NCBI RefSeq assembly: GCF_900106955.1
Contig: NZ_FNNI01000011.1
Location: 1-64,000 of the forward strand
Reading direction: 5' to 3'
Origin: Aidingimonas halophila
GTDB lineage: Bacteria; Pseudomonadota; Gammaproteobacteria; Pseudomonadales; Halomonadaceae
Length of the DNA stretch: 64,000 nucleotides
Made by a program: the position numbers and the translations under genes. Below are positions 48,237 to 56,272 of the stretch, in pieces. The notes under the pieces were generated by a model. The model saw only the letters and a program-made list of their open reading frames with translations, did not search any database and was not told where the DNA came from. Each line of letters starts with the position of its first letter. Within the stretch, counting starts at the first letter, position 1.

Positions 48237-50051
48237 TCATCCATGTAGCGCTTGATGAATGGTGGTTGCCAGGCTGGCGCTGATACCTGGCACACGAGCC
48301 AGTTCATCACGGCTGGCTTTCCTGACGCCCTGCAGGCCACCAAAAAAGCGCAGCAGTTCGCGACGCCGTTTGGGGCCTACGCCAGGAATATCCTGAAGCG
48401 TCGACGTACGTCGACGCTTGTCACGTTTGGCGCGGTGGCCGCTGATCGCAAAGCGGTGGGCCTCGTCACGGATGTGCTGGATCAGGTGCAGAGCGGCGGA
48501 GGTGCCATCGAGGTCGAGGGTACTGTCGACAGTCTCGATGAACAGTGTCTCCAGGCCGGGCTTGCGCGTTATGCCCTTGGCCACACCGACGAGCCCGACA
48601 TCGCTGATGCCGAGCTCCGCGAACACGTCACGAGCCATGTTCAGTTGTCCTTTACCGCCGTCGACGAGCAGTATGTCCGGACGCTTTCCTTCACCGTTGA
48701 CCATGCGTTTGAAACGGCGGGTCAGTGCTTGTTTCATGGCTGCATAGTCGTCTCCCGCCGCGACTCCGTCGATATTATAACGGCGATAGTCTTCCTTGAT
48801 GGGGCCTTGAGTCCCGAAGACTACGCAGGAAGCCACTGTGGCTTCACCATGGCTATGGCTGATATCGAAACATTCGAGTCGCTGAAGTGGGCGCTCGAGT
48901 GCCAGAGCCTCCCTGAGTGTTTCGAACCGTTTTTCCATCTGGGATTGGTCGGCGAGCTGGCTGGCAAGTTGTTGTTCGGCATTGATCTGGGCCATTTGCA
49001 ACCATTGTGCACGGTGACCGCGGACTTCACTCGCCAGGCGAATACGTTTGCCGGCGCGTTCCGACAAGGCGCCCTGGAGCAAGGTGCCATCGGGCAGCGG
49101 ATGAGAGGTGATTACCTCGCCCGGCAGTTCCCGTTGTTGGCCAAGGTAGTATTGACTGACGAACTCTCCCAGCAGAGCGGCGGAGTCCAGGTCCAGGCCA
49201 TTTTCGGGGCGGTGATGCCGGGCCCCCAGCATGCGGCCCTGACGCACGGTCAATACAGAAATACTGAGTGCGCCAGGCCGTTCGGCAAGCGCAAAGACAT
49301 CGGCGTCACCACCGTCGGTATCCACGAACTGGCGAGACTGGAGCTGGCGCAATTGCTGTATCTGGTCGCGTAGACGAGCGGCCTCCTCGAAATCAAGCGC
49401 TTTGCTGGCGGTCTCCATGGCACGGGTCAGGTCATCCGTCACCTGTTCGCTCTTGCCTTGCAGGCACATTATGGCGTGCTCGACATCGCGACGGTAATCG
49501 TCCTCGCTGATGTATCCGACGCAGGGCGCGCTGCAACGATTGATCTGGTACTGCAGGCAGGGGCGTGAGCGGTTGTCGAAAACGCTGTCTTCACAGTTGC
49601 GTGTCTTGAAGATTTTCTGCATCAGCGACAGGCTCTCGCGTACCGCCGTGCTGCTGGGATAGGGGCCTAGGTAGCGCCCATCATCACGCCGGCTGCGCGC
49701 GCGCTTGTACTCCAGTGCCGGGTAGGGGTGGCGGTCACTGACGAAGACAAAGGGGTAGGATTTGTCATCGCGCAACAGGATATTATATGGCGGCCGCAAC
49801 TCCTTGATTAGCGACTGCTCCAGCAGCAATGCTTCCGTTTCGCTGCGGGTTACCGTGGTCTGAATATCTGCAATCCGGGAGACAAGCGCTTGCGTCTTGG
49901 CATTGAGGTTGCCGCGAAAATAACTCGCCAACCTCGGCTTCAGCCGTTTGGCCTTGCCGATATACAGCGTGTTGCCCTGGTCATCGAGCATGCGATAAAC
50001 GCCAGGTGCAGAGCTGACGGTACGAAGGAATTGCTTGGCGTCGAAGTTCAT
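48237..50051 (-). CDS. uvrC: Excinuclease ABC subunit C
   Basis: UvrC makes both incisions in nucleotide excision repair. The 604-residue protein has an N-terminal GIY-YIG nuclease domain (about 12-95, SAPGVYRMLD and TLYIGKAKRLKPRL), a UvrB-binding UVR motif (about 205-240) and an RNase H-like endonuclease domain. Tandem helix-hairpin-helix motifs end the protein (DIPGVGPKRRRELLRFF and RVPGISASLA). It lies downstream of the uvrY gene. Confidence 0.97.
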   Translation of the reverse strand: MNFDAKQFLRTVSSAPGVYRMLDDQGNTLYIGKAKRLKPRLASYFRGNLNAKTQALVSRIADIQTTVTRSETEALLLEQSLIKELRPPYNILLRDDKSYPFVFVSDRHPYPALEYKRARSRRDDGRYLGPYPSSTAVRESLSLMQKIFKTRNCEDSVFDNRSRPCLQYQINRCSAPCVGYISEDDYRRDVEHAIMCLQGKSEQVTDDLTRAMETASKALDFEEAARLRDQIQQLRQLQSRQFVDTDGGDADVFALAERPGALSISVLTVRQGRMLGARHHRPENGLDLDSAALLGEFVSQYYLGQQRELPGEVITSHPLPDGTLLQGALSERAGKRIRLASEVRGHRAQWLQMAQINAEQQLASQLADQSQMEKRFETLREALALERPLQRLECFDISHSHGEATVASCVVFGTQGPIKEDYRRYNIDGVAAGDDYAAMKQALTRRFKRMVNGEGKRPDILLVDGGKGQLNMARDVFAELGISDVGLVGVAKGITRKPGLETLFIETVDSTLDLDGTSAALHLIQHIRDEAHRFAISGHRAKRDKRRRTSTLQDIPGVGPKRRRELLRFFGGLQGVRKASRDELARVPGISASLATTIHQALHG

Positions 50052-50150
50052 TCGGAAGCGAATATCACTGTGCTGAGTGCGACTTGATCATCCAGCATAA
50101 CAGGCGTCCGGCACGATGGTGAGCCTTTCCAGGCCGGAGGTCATGGAAGA

Positions 50151-50810
50151 TCATGTCTCGCTGCGATAGCCATCGACCAGGCCATAGCGAAGTCCAAGAT
50201 GCGTCAATTCGACATCGGATGTCACACCGAGTTTCTCGAAAATTCGGTAACGATAGGTGTTCACCGTCTTGGGGCTCAGGAACAGGCTGTCGGAAATCTC
50301 GCTGACACGTTGGCAATTGACGATCATTATGGCGACCTGTAACTCCCGGTGGGACAGGTTGTCGAAAGGGTTGTCTTCGGAGTCGATGCGGGCAAGGACC
50401 AATCGTTGGGCGATATCAGGGCTGATATAGCGTTGACCGGCGAAGACGGTACGGATTGCCAGCACCATGTCTGCGGGCTCGGCCCCTTTGCTGATAAAAC
50501 CACTGGCGCCGGCATCCAGCAAACGCTGTGCGAACGTGTCATCGAGAAAGGCCGTGAGTACCAGGACTTGAACATTGGCGATGCCGCTGGCGATTTTTCG
50601 GGTCGCCTCGAGTCCGCCAATTCCGGGCATACGGATATCCATCAGCACGATGTCTGGGTGCATTTGACGTGCCAATGCAATCGCCCCTTCGCCATCGACA
50701 GCTTCGCCGACAACGGTGATTCCCTCTTCCGCATCCAGCAGTCGGGCAATACTGGCCCGTACTATATGATGATCGTCTGCGACTAGAACCTTTATCAAAA
50801 GAACACCCAT
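50151..50810 (-). CDS. uvrY: Response regulator UvrY/GacA (LuxR type)
   Basis: UvrY/GacA is the regulator paired with BarA/GacS; it activates small RNAs that titrate CsrA/RsmA. The 219-residue protein has a receiver domain with acidic pocket ADDH and phospho-acceptor Asp in DIVLMDIRMPGIGGLEATRK. A C-terminal LuxR-type helix-turn-helix contains LSHRELQVAIMIVNCQRVSEISDSLFLSPKTVNTYRYRIF. ATG 50810 gives MGVLLIKVLVADDHH; a TTG four codons on (MIKVLVADD) matches the E. coli start better and is possible. It is upstream of uvrC, as in most gammaproteobacteria. Confidence 0.94.
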   Translation of the reverse strand: MGVLLIKVLVADDHHIVRASIARLLDAEEGITVVGEAVDGEGAIALARQMHPDIVLMDIRMPGIGGLEATRKIASGIANVQVLVLTAFLDDTFAQRLLDAGASGFISKGAEPADMVLAIRTVFAGQRYISPDIAQRLVLARIDSEDNPFDNLSHRELQVAIMIVNCQRVSEISDSLFLSPKTVNTYRYRIFEKLGVTSDVELTHLGLRYGLVDGYRSET

Positions 50811-50880
50811 TACGCTGTGGCCGGATGTGCCAGACACGACCATCCATGGTCAAGGAGAGCCACTATATTAGCTTTGAATG

Positions 50881-50900
50881 GGCTGTCTATCCAGACAGCC
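50881..50900. other. Perfect 8-bp dyad between uvrY and tRNA-Ala
   Basis: GGCTGTCT-ATCC-AGACAGCC is a perfect inverted repeat, 70 bases upstream of uvrY and 32 bases before the tRNA-Ala promoter. It could be an operator for uvrY or a hairpin in its leader RNA. There is no U-tract. Confidence 0.5.
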
Positions 50901-50931
50901 AATATATCGCATGGCGATTGCAGGCCGAGAG

Positions 50932-50960
50932 TTGACGTCGTTTGGCCGTTTGCCTATCAT
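50932..50960 (+). promoter_or_regulatory. Promoter of tRNA-Ala
   Basis: TTGACG (50932-50937) and TATCAT (50955-50960) are spaced by 17 bases and followed by a GC-rich discriminator TCGCGGCG. Transcription would begin near 50967, about 30 bases before the tRNA. Confidence 0.85.
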
Positions 50961-50997
50961 TCGCGGCGTTCCATGGTCGTACGCAAACGTCCTATGT

Positions 50998-51073
50998 GGG
51001 GCCTTAGCTCAGCTGGGAGAGCGCAACACTGGCAGTGTTGAGGTCAGCGGTTCGAGCCCGCTAGGCTCCACCA
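50998..51073 (+). tRNA. tRNA-Ala (anticodon GGC)
   Basis: A 76-base cloverleaf with encoded CCA. Acceptor GGGGCCT pairs with AGGCTCC, D-arm AGCTCAGCTGGGAGAGC, anticodon loop CTGGCAG (GGC) in the stem CAACA/TGTTG, T-arm CGGTTCGAGCCCG. Its own promoter lies upstream and a terminator follows. Confidence 0.97.
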
Positions 51074-51089
51074 CATCGAATGTCATGAG

Positions 51090-51124
51090 AAACGCCGCCG
51101 ATGCATTTGCACGGCGGCGTTTTC
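51090..51124 (+). terminator. Terminator after tRNA-Ala
   Basis: AACGCCGCCG pairs with CGGCGGCGTT around an 11-base loop and is followed by TTT and C. It ends the tRNA-Ala transcript 17 bases after the CCA. Read on the minus strand it lies downstream of argF and may serve it too. Confidence 0.88.
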
Positions 51125-51162
51125 GTTGCGGCAACGCATGACGTTGCGCTCGGGTGTGTCGT

Positions 51163-52083
51163 TCAGTTGTCGATGCGGCCCAGTAGCAGGAATTCCAGCA
51201 GCGCTTTCTGTGCATGCAGACGATTTCCGGCTTCCTGCCAGACCACGGCGCGTGGATCGTCGAGCAGCGTGGTGCTGATTTCTTCGCCACGATGGGCCGG
51301 CAGGCAATGCAGGAAGATCACGTCATTGGCTGCTTTGTCGAGTAAGCGTTCGGTCACCTGGAAACCGGTGAAGTCAGCTTCGCGTCTGGCTTGCTCCTCT
51401 TCCTGTCCCATGGAGGCCCAGACATCGGTGGTAACGAGGTCGGCACCATCGACAGCCTGTTGGGGATCGCGGACGATGGAAACACGATCCCCCGCCGCAG
51501 CCACGACCGCCGGGTCGGGATCGTAGCCTTCCGGACAACAGACGCGCAGTTGGAAAGCGAATTGACGGGCGGCATTGATCCACGAGTGGCACATGTTGTT
51601 GCCGTCGCCGATCCAGGTTGCCGTTTTGCCGCGGACATGACCTTGCCGCTCGGTCCAGGTCATGATGTCAGCCAGCAACTGGCAGGGGTGGTAGTCGTCA
51701 GTCAAGGCATTGATGACCGGAACCGAACTGGCGCTGGCAAATTCGCTCAGATTCTCGTGGGAGAACGTACGAATCATCACAACGTCGACCATTTCCGAAA
51801 GAACGCGGGCCGTGTCCCCGATCGGTTCGCCGCGTCCGAGTTGCGTGTCTCGAGGCGACAGGAATAACGCGTGACCACCAAATTGCGCCATGGCGGTTTC
51901 GAACGAGACACGCGTACGCGTTGATGATTTCTCGAAGAACATCGCGAGGGTGCGGTTGTTCAGTGGGGTATAGGTCGGCCCATGAGTCTTCAACCCATTC
52001 TTGATGGTGATGGCTCTCTGGATGAGGTAGCCCAGTTCCTCAGGCGACAGATCCAGCAACGTCAGAAAATGGCGGGTTGCCAT
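51163..52083 (-). CDS. argF: Ornithine carbamoyltransferase
   Basis: ArgF makes citrulline from ornithine and carbamoyl phosphate. The 306-residue protein has the carbamoyl-phosphate loop [15 protein letters not shown], the [11 protein letters not shown] motif, and the ornithine-binding region [11 protein letters not shown] plus the [10 protein letters not shown] motif near the end. It is of the anabolic length. argG lies 1.4 kb away, giving a loose arginine group. It is divergent from grxD. Confidence 0.96.
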   Translation of the reverse strand: MATRHFLTLLDLSPEELGYLIQRAITIKNGLKTHGPTYTPLNNRTLAMFFEKSSTRTRVSFETAMAQFGGHALFLSPRDTQLGRGEPIGDTARVLSEMVDVVMIRTFSHENLSEFASASSVPVINALTDDYHPCQLLADIMTWTERQGHVRGKTATWIGDGNNMCHSWINAARQFAFQLRVCCPEGYDPDPAVVAAAGDRVSIVRDPQQAVDGADLVTTDVWASMGQEEEQARREADFTGFQVTERLLDKAANDVIFLHCLPAHRGEEISTTLLDDPRAVVWQEAGNRLHAQKALLEFLLLGRIDN

Positions 52084-52295
52084 GGCATCGCTCCGCAGAG
52101 AAAAACCTCCATCTTAGCCAGAAGCCCAGGGGCGCGCAAATGCTCTCGTGCCAATGCGCAGCATGCCGAGAAATGTCGGGGGTGTTTTAAGCAAGCCCGC
52201 ACCAGTAGAATGTTCCTACACCCATTACTCGACCGCAGAACTCGGGTATTTGTCGGGTTCTGAATCGGTCATTGAAACCATTGTGGAGGCTGGTC

Positions 52296-52646
52296 ATGAG
52301 TGAGACCGTCGAGAAAATCGAGCAGCAGATTCGCGAGAATCCTATTCTCATCTATATGAAGGGAACCCCACAATTGCCGCAATGTGGCTTTTCCGCCCAG
52401 ACCGTGCAGGCGCTGATGGCCTGTGGTGAGCGCTTCGCCTTCGTCAATGTGCTGGACAATCCGGATATTCGTGCCGAACTCCCCAAAGTAGGGAACTGGC
52501 CGACCTTCCCGCAACTCTGGGTCGAGGGTGAACTCGTCGGAGGCTGCGATATCGTGGTGGAGATGTACCAGAACGGTGAGCTGGAAACCTTGATCAAGGA
52601 TGCTGCTGCGCGCGCCAATGCCGGAGAAGAGCAGCGCGATTCGTGA
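52296..52646 (+). CDS. grxD: Monothiol glutaredoxin (Grx4 type)
   Basis: GrxD carries and transfers [2Fe-2S] clusters with glutathione and BolA partners. The 116-residue protein has the diagnostic monothiol active site CGFS (LPQCGFSAQTVQAL), the WPTFPQLWVEGELVGG strand and the GCDI motif for glutathione binding. ATG 52296 has GGAGG at 52285-52289; an upstream in-frame TTG at 52272 is unlikely. Confidence 0.96.
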   Translation: MSETVEKIEQQIRENPILIYMKGTPQLPQCGFSAQTVQALMACGERFAFVNVLDNPDIRAELPKVGNWPTFPQLWVEGELVGGCDIVVEMYQNGELETLIKDAAARANAGEEQRDS

Positions 52647-52676
52647 ATCTCTGACACCAGCCGGACACGGGCCCGG

Positions 52677-53342
52677 TCAGTCTTCCTCCATGCCCTGTTC
52701 GCGCTGGGCCAGGTTCCAGCCACCTAGATCCTTGAACCGGTTGACGATGGTACAAAACAGCTCGGCCGTGCGTTCGGTATCGTAACGTGCCGAATGCGCT
52801 TCGGTATTATCGAATTCGATACCGGCGGCCCGGCAGGCCTTGGCCAGTACCGTCTGGCCATAAACCAGCCCTGCCAGGGTGGCGGTATCGAAGCTGGAAA
52901 ACGGATGAAAGGGGTTACGCTTGATGTTGCAGCGGTTGACTGCGGCGTTGAGGAAGCCGTGGTCGAAAGCAGCGTTGTGACCCACCAGAATGGCTCGGGT
53001 GCATTGGTTGCCCTTGATGGCTTTGCGCACGGGTCGGAATATTTCTCCCAGCGCTTCCTGTTCCGATAGCGCAACCCGTTTGCGTAGCGGGTCGTCCAGC
53101 CTGATACCCGTGAAATCCAGAGCCGATTGCTCGACGTTGGCATTGTCGAAAGGTTCGATATGGAAGGCGTAGGTGGCTTCGGGCATCAGATTGCCTTCCG
53201 GGTCCATACATAGCGTGACGGCAGCGATTTCCAGAATCGCATCACGCTGGGGATCAAAGCCGCCGGTTTCGATATCCACCACCACCGGTAAAAAACTGCG
53301 AAAACGTTGCGCCATCAGCTCGCGGGCGTGTGCCTCGCTCAT
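52677..53342 (-). CDS. rnt: Ribonuclease T
   Basis: RNase T is a DEDDh 3'-5' exonuclease that trims tRNA and other stable RNA ends. The 221-residue protein has motif [23 protein letters not shown], the second Asp in [15 protein letters not shown], and the His-Asp pair in [15 protein letters not shown]. The family segment [22 protein letters not shown] is clear. The start and length match E. coli. It is convergent with grxD. Confidence 0.96.
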   Translation of the reverse strand: MSEAHARELMAQRFRSFLPVVVDIETGGFDPQRDAILEIAAVTLCMDPEGNLMPEATYAFHIEPFDNANVEQSALDFTGIRLDDPLRKRVALSEQEALGEIFRPVRKAIKGNQCTRAILVGHNAAFDHGFLNAAVNRCNIKRNPFHPFSSFDTATLAGLVYGQTVLAKACRAAGIEFDNTEAHSARYDTERTAELFCTIVNRFKDLGGWNLAQREQGMEED

Positions 53343-53502
53343 CCATTTCTCCCTTCCCGAACATTCCAGACCTTGTCACACGGGGGCGCTTGGTCGATGT
53401 CGGCCTTGGTAATCGCCGGCGTCCCATGGACTGCGCGCCAGTCTAGCAGTTTTGCACCTCAAACGTCGCGTGGTGGCGGTATTCTCGAAAGCGTAACAAC
53501 GC

Positions 53503-53508
53503 TATAAT
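53503..53508 (+). promoter_or_regulatory. -10 element for argG
   Basis: TATAAT at 53503-53508 is a perfect -10 hexamer 33 bases before the argG start. The matching -35 position reads TATTCT, which is weak. No obvious ArgR-type box was identified with confidence. Confidence 0.5.
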
Positions 53509-53541
53509 CATGGGATTCTCTCATTGTTACAGGAGCCCAGT

Positions 53542-54762
53542 ATGTCCGATGTCAAGAAGGTCGTGCTCGCCTATTCCGGCGGCCTGGACACGTCCGTGAT
53601 CGTCAAGTGGTTGCAGGAAACCTATGATTGCGAAGTGGTGACCTTTACCGCGGACATCGGCCAGGGTGAGGAAGTCGAACCGGCACGTGCGAAGGCTCAG
53701 GCACTTGGCGTCGAGGAGATCTATATCGAGGATCTTCGCGAAGAGTTCGTGCGCGACTATGTCTATCCGATGTTCCGGGCCAATACGGTCTATGAAGGGG
53801 AATATCTGCTCGGAACTTCCATTGCCAGGCCTCTGATCACCAAGCGGTTGATCGATATCGCCAATGAAACCGGTGCCGATGCTATCGCTCATGGTGCAAC
53901 AGGCAAGGGCAATGATCAGGTTCGGTTCGAACTGGGCGCCTATGCCCTCAAGCCCGGTGTCAAGGTCATCGCTCCTTGGCGCGAGTGGGACCTGACATCC
54001 CGTGAGAAGCTGATGGCTTACTGTGAAAAACACGACATCCCTGTCGATTTCGCTGCCAACAAGAAGAAGTCACCTTACTCCATGGATGCCAATCTGCTGC
54101 ACATCTCGTATGAGGGGGGCATCCTCGAAGATCCTTGGCTCGAAGCCGAGGAAGACATGTGGCGTTGGAGCGTGTCTCCTGAAACGGCGCCGGACACGCC
54201 GACCTATATCGAGCTGACCTTTGAGCAGGGCGACATCGTGGCCATCGACGGTGAGCGCCTCAAGCCTCACGACGTGTTGAGCAAGCTCAATAAGCTAGGG
54301 GGAGATAACGGCATCGGTCGTCTCGACATCGTCGAGAATCGTTACGTAGGCATGAAGTCGCGTGGCTGCTATGAAACCCCGGGGGGGACCATCATGCTGC
54401 GCGCGCATCGCGCTATCGAGTCGTTGACGCTGGATCGCGAGGCGGCACACCTCAAGGATGAATTGATGCCCAAGTATGCGGAGGTGATTTACAACGGGTA
54501 TTGGTGGAGTCCCGAGCGCCGAGCCCTGCAGGCAGCCATCGATGAGACTCAGTCCCATGTCTCCGGCGTCGTGCGCATGAAACTTTACAAGGGCAGTGCG
54601 ACGGTGGTCGGCCGTAAATCGGAGCAGTCGCTGTTCGACGAATCGATCGCCACATTCGAGGATGATGCCGGCGCTTATGATCAGAAGGATGCCGAAGGTT
54701 TCATCAAGCTCAATGCCTTGCGGTTGCGTATTGCCGCATCCAAGGGCAGAAATGCTAGCTGA
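53542..54762 (+). CDS. argG: Argininosuccinate synthase
   Basis: ArgG joins citrulline and aspartate using ATP. The 406-residue protein has the P-loop [15 protein letters not shown], the [13 protein letters not shown] motif for aspartate and citrulline binding, and [23 protein letters not shown] 53542 follows AGGAG by six bases. It is the short argG type found in pseudomonads and cyanobacteria. The HlyU-like gene follows by 24 bases. Confidence 0.97.
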   Translation: MSDVKKVVLAYSGGLDTSVIVKWLQETYDCEVVTFTADIGQGEEVEPARAKAQALGVEEIYIEDLREEFVRDYVYPMFRANTVYEGEYLLGTSIARPLITKRLIDIANETGADAIAHGATGKGNDQVRFELGAYALKPGVKVIAPWREWDLTSREKLMAYCEKHDIPVDFAANKKKSPYSMDANLLHISYEGGILEDPWLEAEEDMWRWSVSPETAPDTPTYIELTFEQGDIVAIDGERLKPHDVLSKLNKLGGDNGIGRLDIVENRYVGMKSRGCYETPGGTIMLRAHRAIESLTLDREAAHLKDELMPKYAEVIYNGYWWSPERRALQAAIDETQSHVSGVVRMKLYKGSATVVGRKSEQSLFDESIATFEDDAGAYDQKDAEGFIKLNALRLRIAASKGRNAS

Positions 54763-54786
54763 AGACCAGCGGGGAGGGGTGGTCGC

Positions 54787-55083
54787 ATGTTGAAGAAACT
54801 GTTGGCCGGATGGTTCGGAGGAGACGAGAGTGCCTCCGCTGAAGCGGAGCCGGTGGAGTACAACGGCTATCTCATCGTTGCCGACCCCCAGGATGTCGGC
54901 GGTCAGTACCGAGTGAGCGGCTGGATTCGTAAACCGGTCGAGGGGGGCGAGCTCCTCGAACATCGTTTCGAACGCTCGGATGTCGTGCCTGGACGTGAAG
55001 CGTGTGAGGAGTTGATGGTCAGCAAGGCACAGCGCTTCATCGATGATCTGGGCGATGACATGTTCGAGTCATCATCTTCCTGA
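54787..55083 (+). CDS. HlyU-family protein
   Basis: A 98-residue protein matching the HlyU family pattern: a short N-terminal LLAGWFGG stretch, then EYNGYLIVADPQDVGGQYRVSG and the C-terminal HRFERSDVVPGREACEELMVSKAQRFIDDLGD. In Vibrio, a protein called HlyU regulates haemolysin, but that is a different ArsR-type fold; the small family seen here has no proven biochemical role. It lies between argG and the DUF294 gene on the same strand. Confidence 0.8.
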   Translation: MLKKLLAGWFGGDESASAEAEPVEYNGYLIVADPQDVGGQYRVSGWIRKPVEGGELLEHRFERSDVVPGREACEELMVSKAQRFIDDLGDDMFESSSS

Positions 55084-55101
55084 TGCAGGGCGAGAAGCGC
55101 C

Positions 55102-56226
55102 ATGCGGTTTTTGCATCGCGCCTCCTCCTGGCGTCAGCTGTTTACCGGCACGGTGCCGACATCTCCTGACTCGTTGCCGGCGTTGCTGAGCCCGTTGGCC
55201 GATGCGTTGTCACGTCTGGGCCCTGCGCCGTCGTTATCGGATGCCAAGCAATGGCAGCCGATCCTGGTTGATGCACTATGGCGATTGGATCTCCCTTCCT
55301 GGCGTATCTGTCAACTCATCAGCGATCACGACAAGTGGCTGTATCGGTGTGCCATCGATGAATCGCTCGATGAGCTACGCGTAAAGGGGTGGGGAGAACC
55401 GCCCGCTCGCTTCTGTGTGCTGGTACTGGGGTCGGTGGCGCGTCATGAGAGTCTACTGGGGCCCGACCAGGACAATGCCATGATCGTCGAGGACTATCCC
55501 GACGCTCGGCATATCGAAATCGATGGTTACTTCCAGGCGCTGGCGGCACGTTTTACGGCACGGCTGGATGAAGCGGGAATACCGCTGTGTCAGGGCCATG
55601 TGATGGCACGCTGGCCAATGTGGCGCAAGCGCCTGAGTGAATGGTGTGAACAGCTTGATATCTGGAGTGCCGAGCGACGGATCAAGCGAATACAGCAACT
55701 CAACATCCTCACGGATTTCACCTCGATATACGGAGATATCACGCTTGCCGATCACCTGCGGCATCATCTCGTGAGCCGACTGAGCAGGTCGGCATTATGT
55801 CTGGACGAGATGTCGGCATTGCTCGGTGAAGTCCCCGTGGCGCTGGATCGTTTCGGCCGCCTGACGGGTGATGGCAAGGATGCCCCTCATGAGCGTGCGA
55901 TCAATCTCAAGCGGCAAGGCGTGATGCCGATGGTGAGCGCGGTTCGTCTGTTGTCGCTGAGGCACGGTGTCAGGCAGGTCGATACCCGGGACCGATTGAA
56001 CGAACTGGTGGTCGGCGACGTGCTTGATACCGACAGTGCCCAGGCTTTCATCGCGGCTCTCGACCGCCTGCAAGCCATCCTGCTGGACAACCAGATGACT
56101 AGTCTCAAGGCAAAAGGTCCCGCCGATGGTTGGGTCGATACGTCCCAGTTGACAGAGGAACAGCGCTTGCTGCTACGTCATGATCTCCAGCAGGTCCGTC
56201 GTCTGATCCATCATGCCAGGCAATGA
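55102..56226 (+). CDS. DUF294 nucleotidyltransferase-like protein
   Basis: A 374-residue protein with a nucleotidyltransferase-type motif (LGSVARHESLLGPDQDNAMIV, Gly-Ser then a downstream Asp-x-Asp) near residue 113, as in the PII-uridylyltransferase/DUF294 group. A helical substrate-binding domain fills the C-terminal half. Many relatives carry N-terminal cyclic-nucleotide and CBS domains; this one lacks them. Relatives are commonly encoded beside DnaQ-like exonucleases and solute:sodium symporters. Here its 3' end faces the symporter-kinase operon, 46 bases away. The substrate is unknown. Confidence 0.85.
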   Translation: MRFLHRASSWRQLFTGTVPTSPDSLPALLSPLADALSRLGPAPSLSDAKQWQPILVDALWRLDLPSWRICQLISDHDKWLYRCAIDESLDELRVKGWGEPPARFCVLVLGSVARHESLLGPDQDNAMIVEDYPDARHIEIDGYFQALAARFTARLDEAGIPLCQGHVMARWPMWRKRLSEWCEQLDIWSAERRIKRIQQLNILTDFTSIYGDITLADHLRHHLVSRLSRSALCLDEMSALLGEVPVALDRFGRLTGDGKDAPHERAINLKRQGVMPMVSAVRLLSLRHGVRQVDTRDRLNELVVGDVLDTDSAQAFIAALDRLQAILLDNQMTSLKAKGPADGWVDTSQLTEEQRLLLRHDLQQVRRLIHHARQ

Positions 56227-56272
56227 CAGTCTCACAGCCAAGTGCCGACCAGGCTGTGATGTCTTCGCTCTG

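Noticed and set aside
48252-49373. 373-codon plus-strand ORF opposite uvrC
   Set aside because: Antisense to uvrC, with no recognisable domain.
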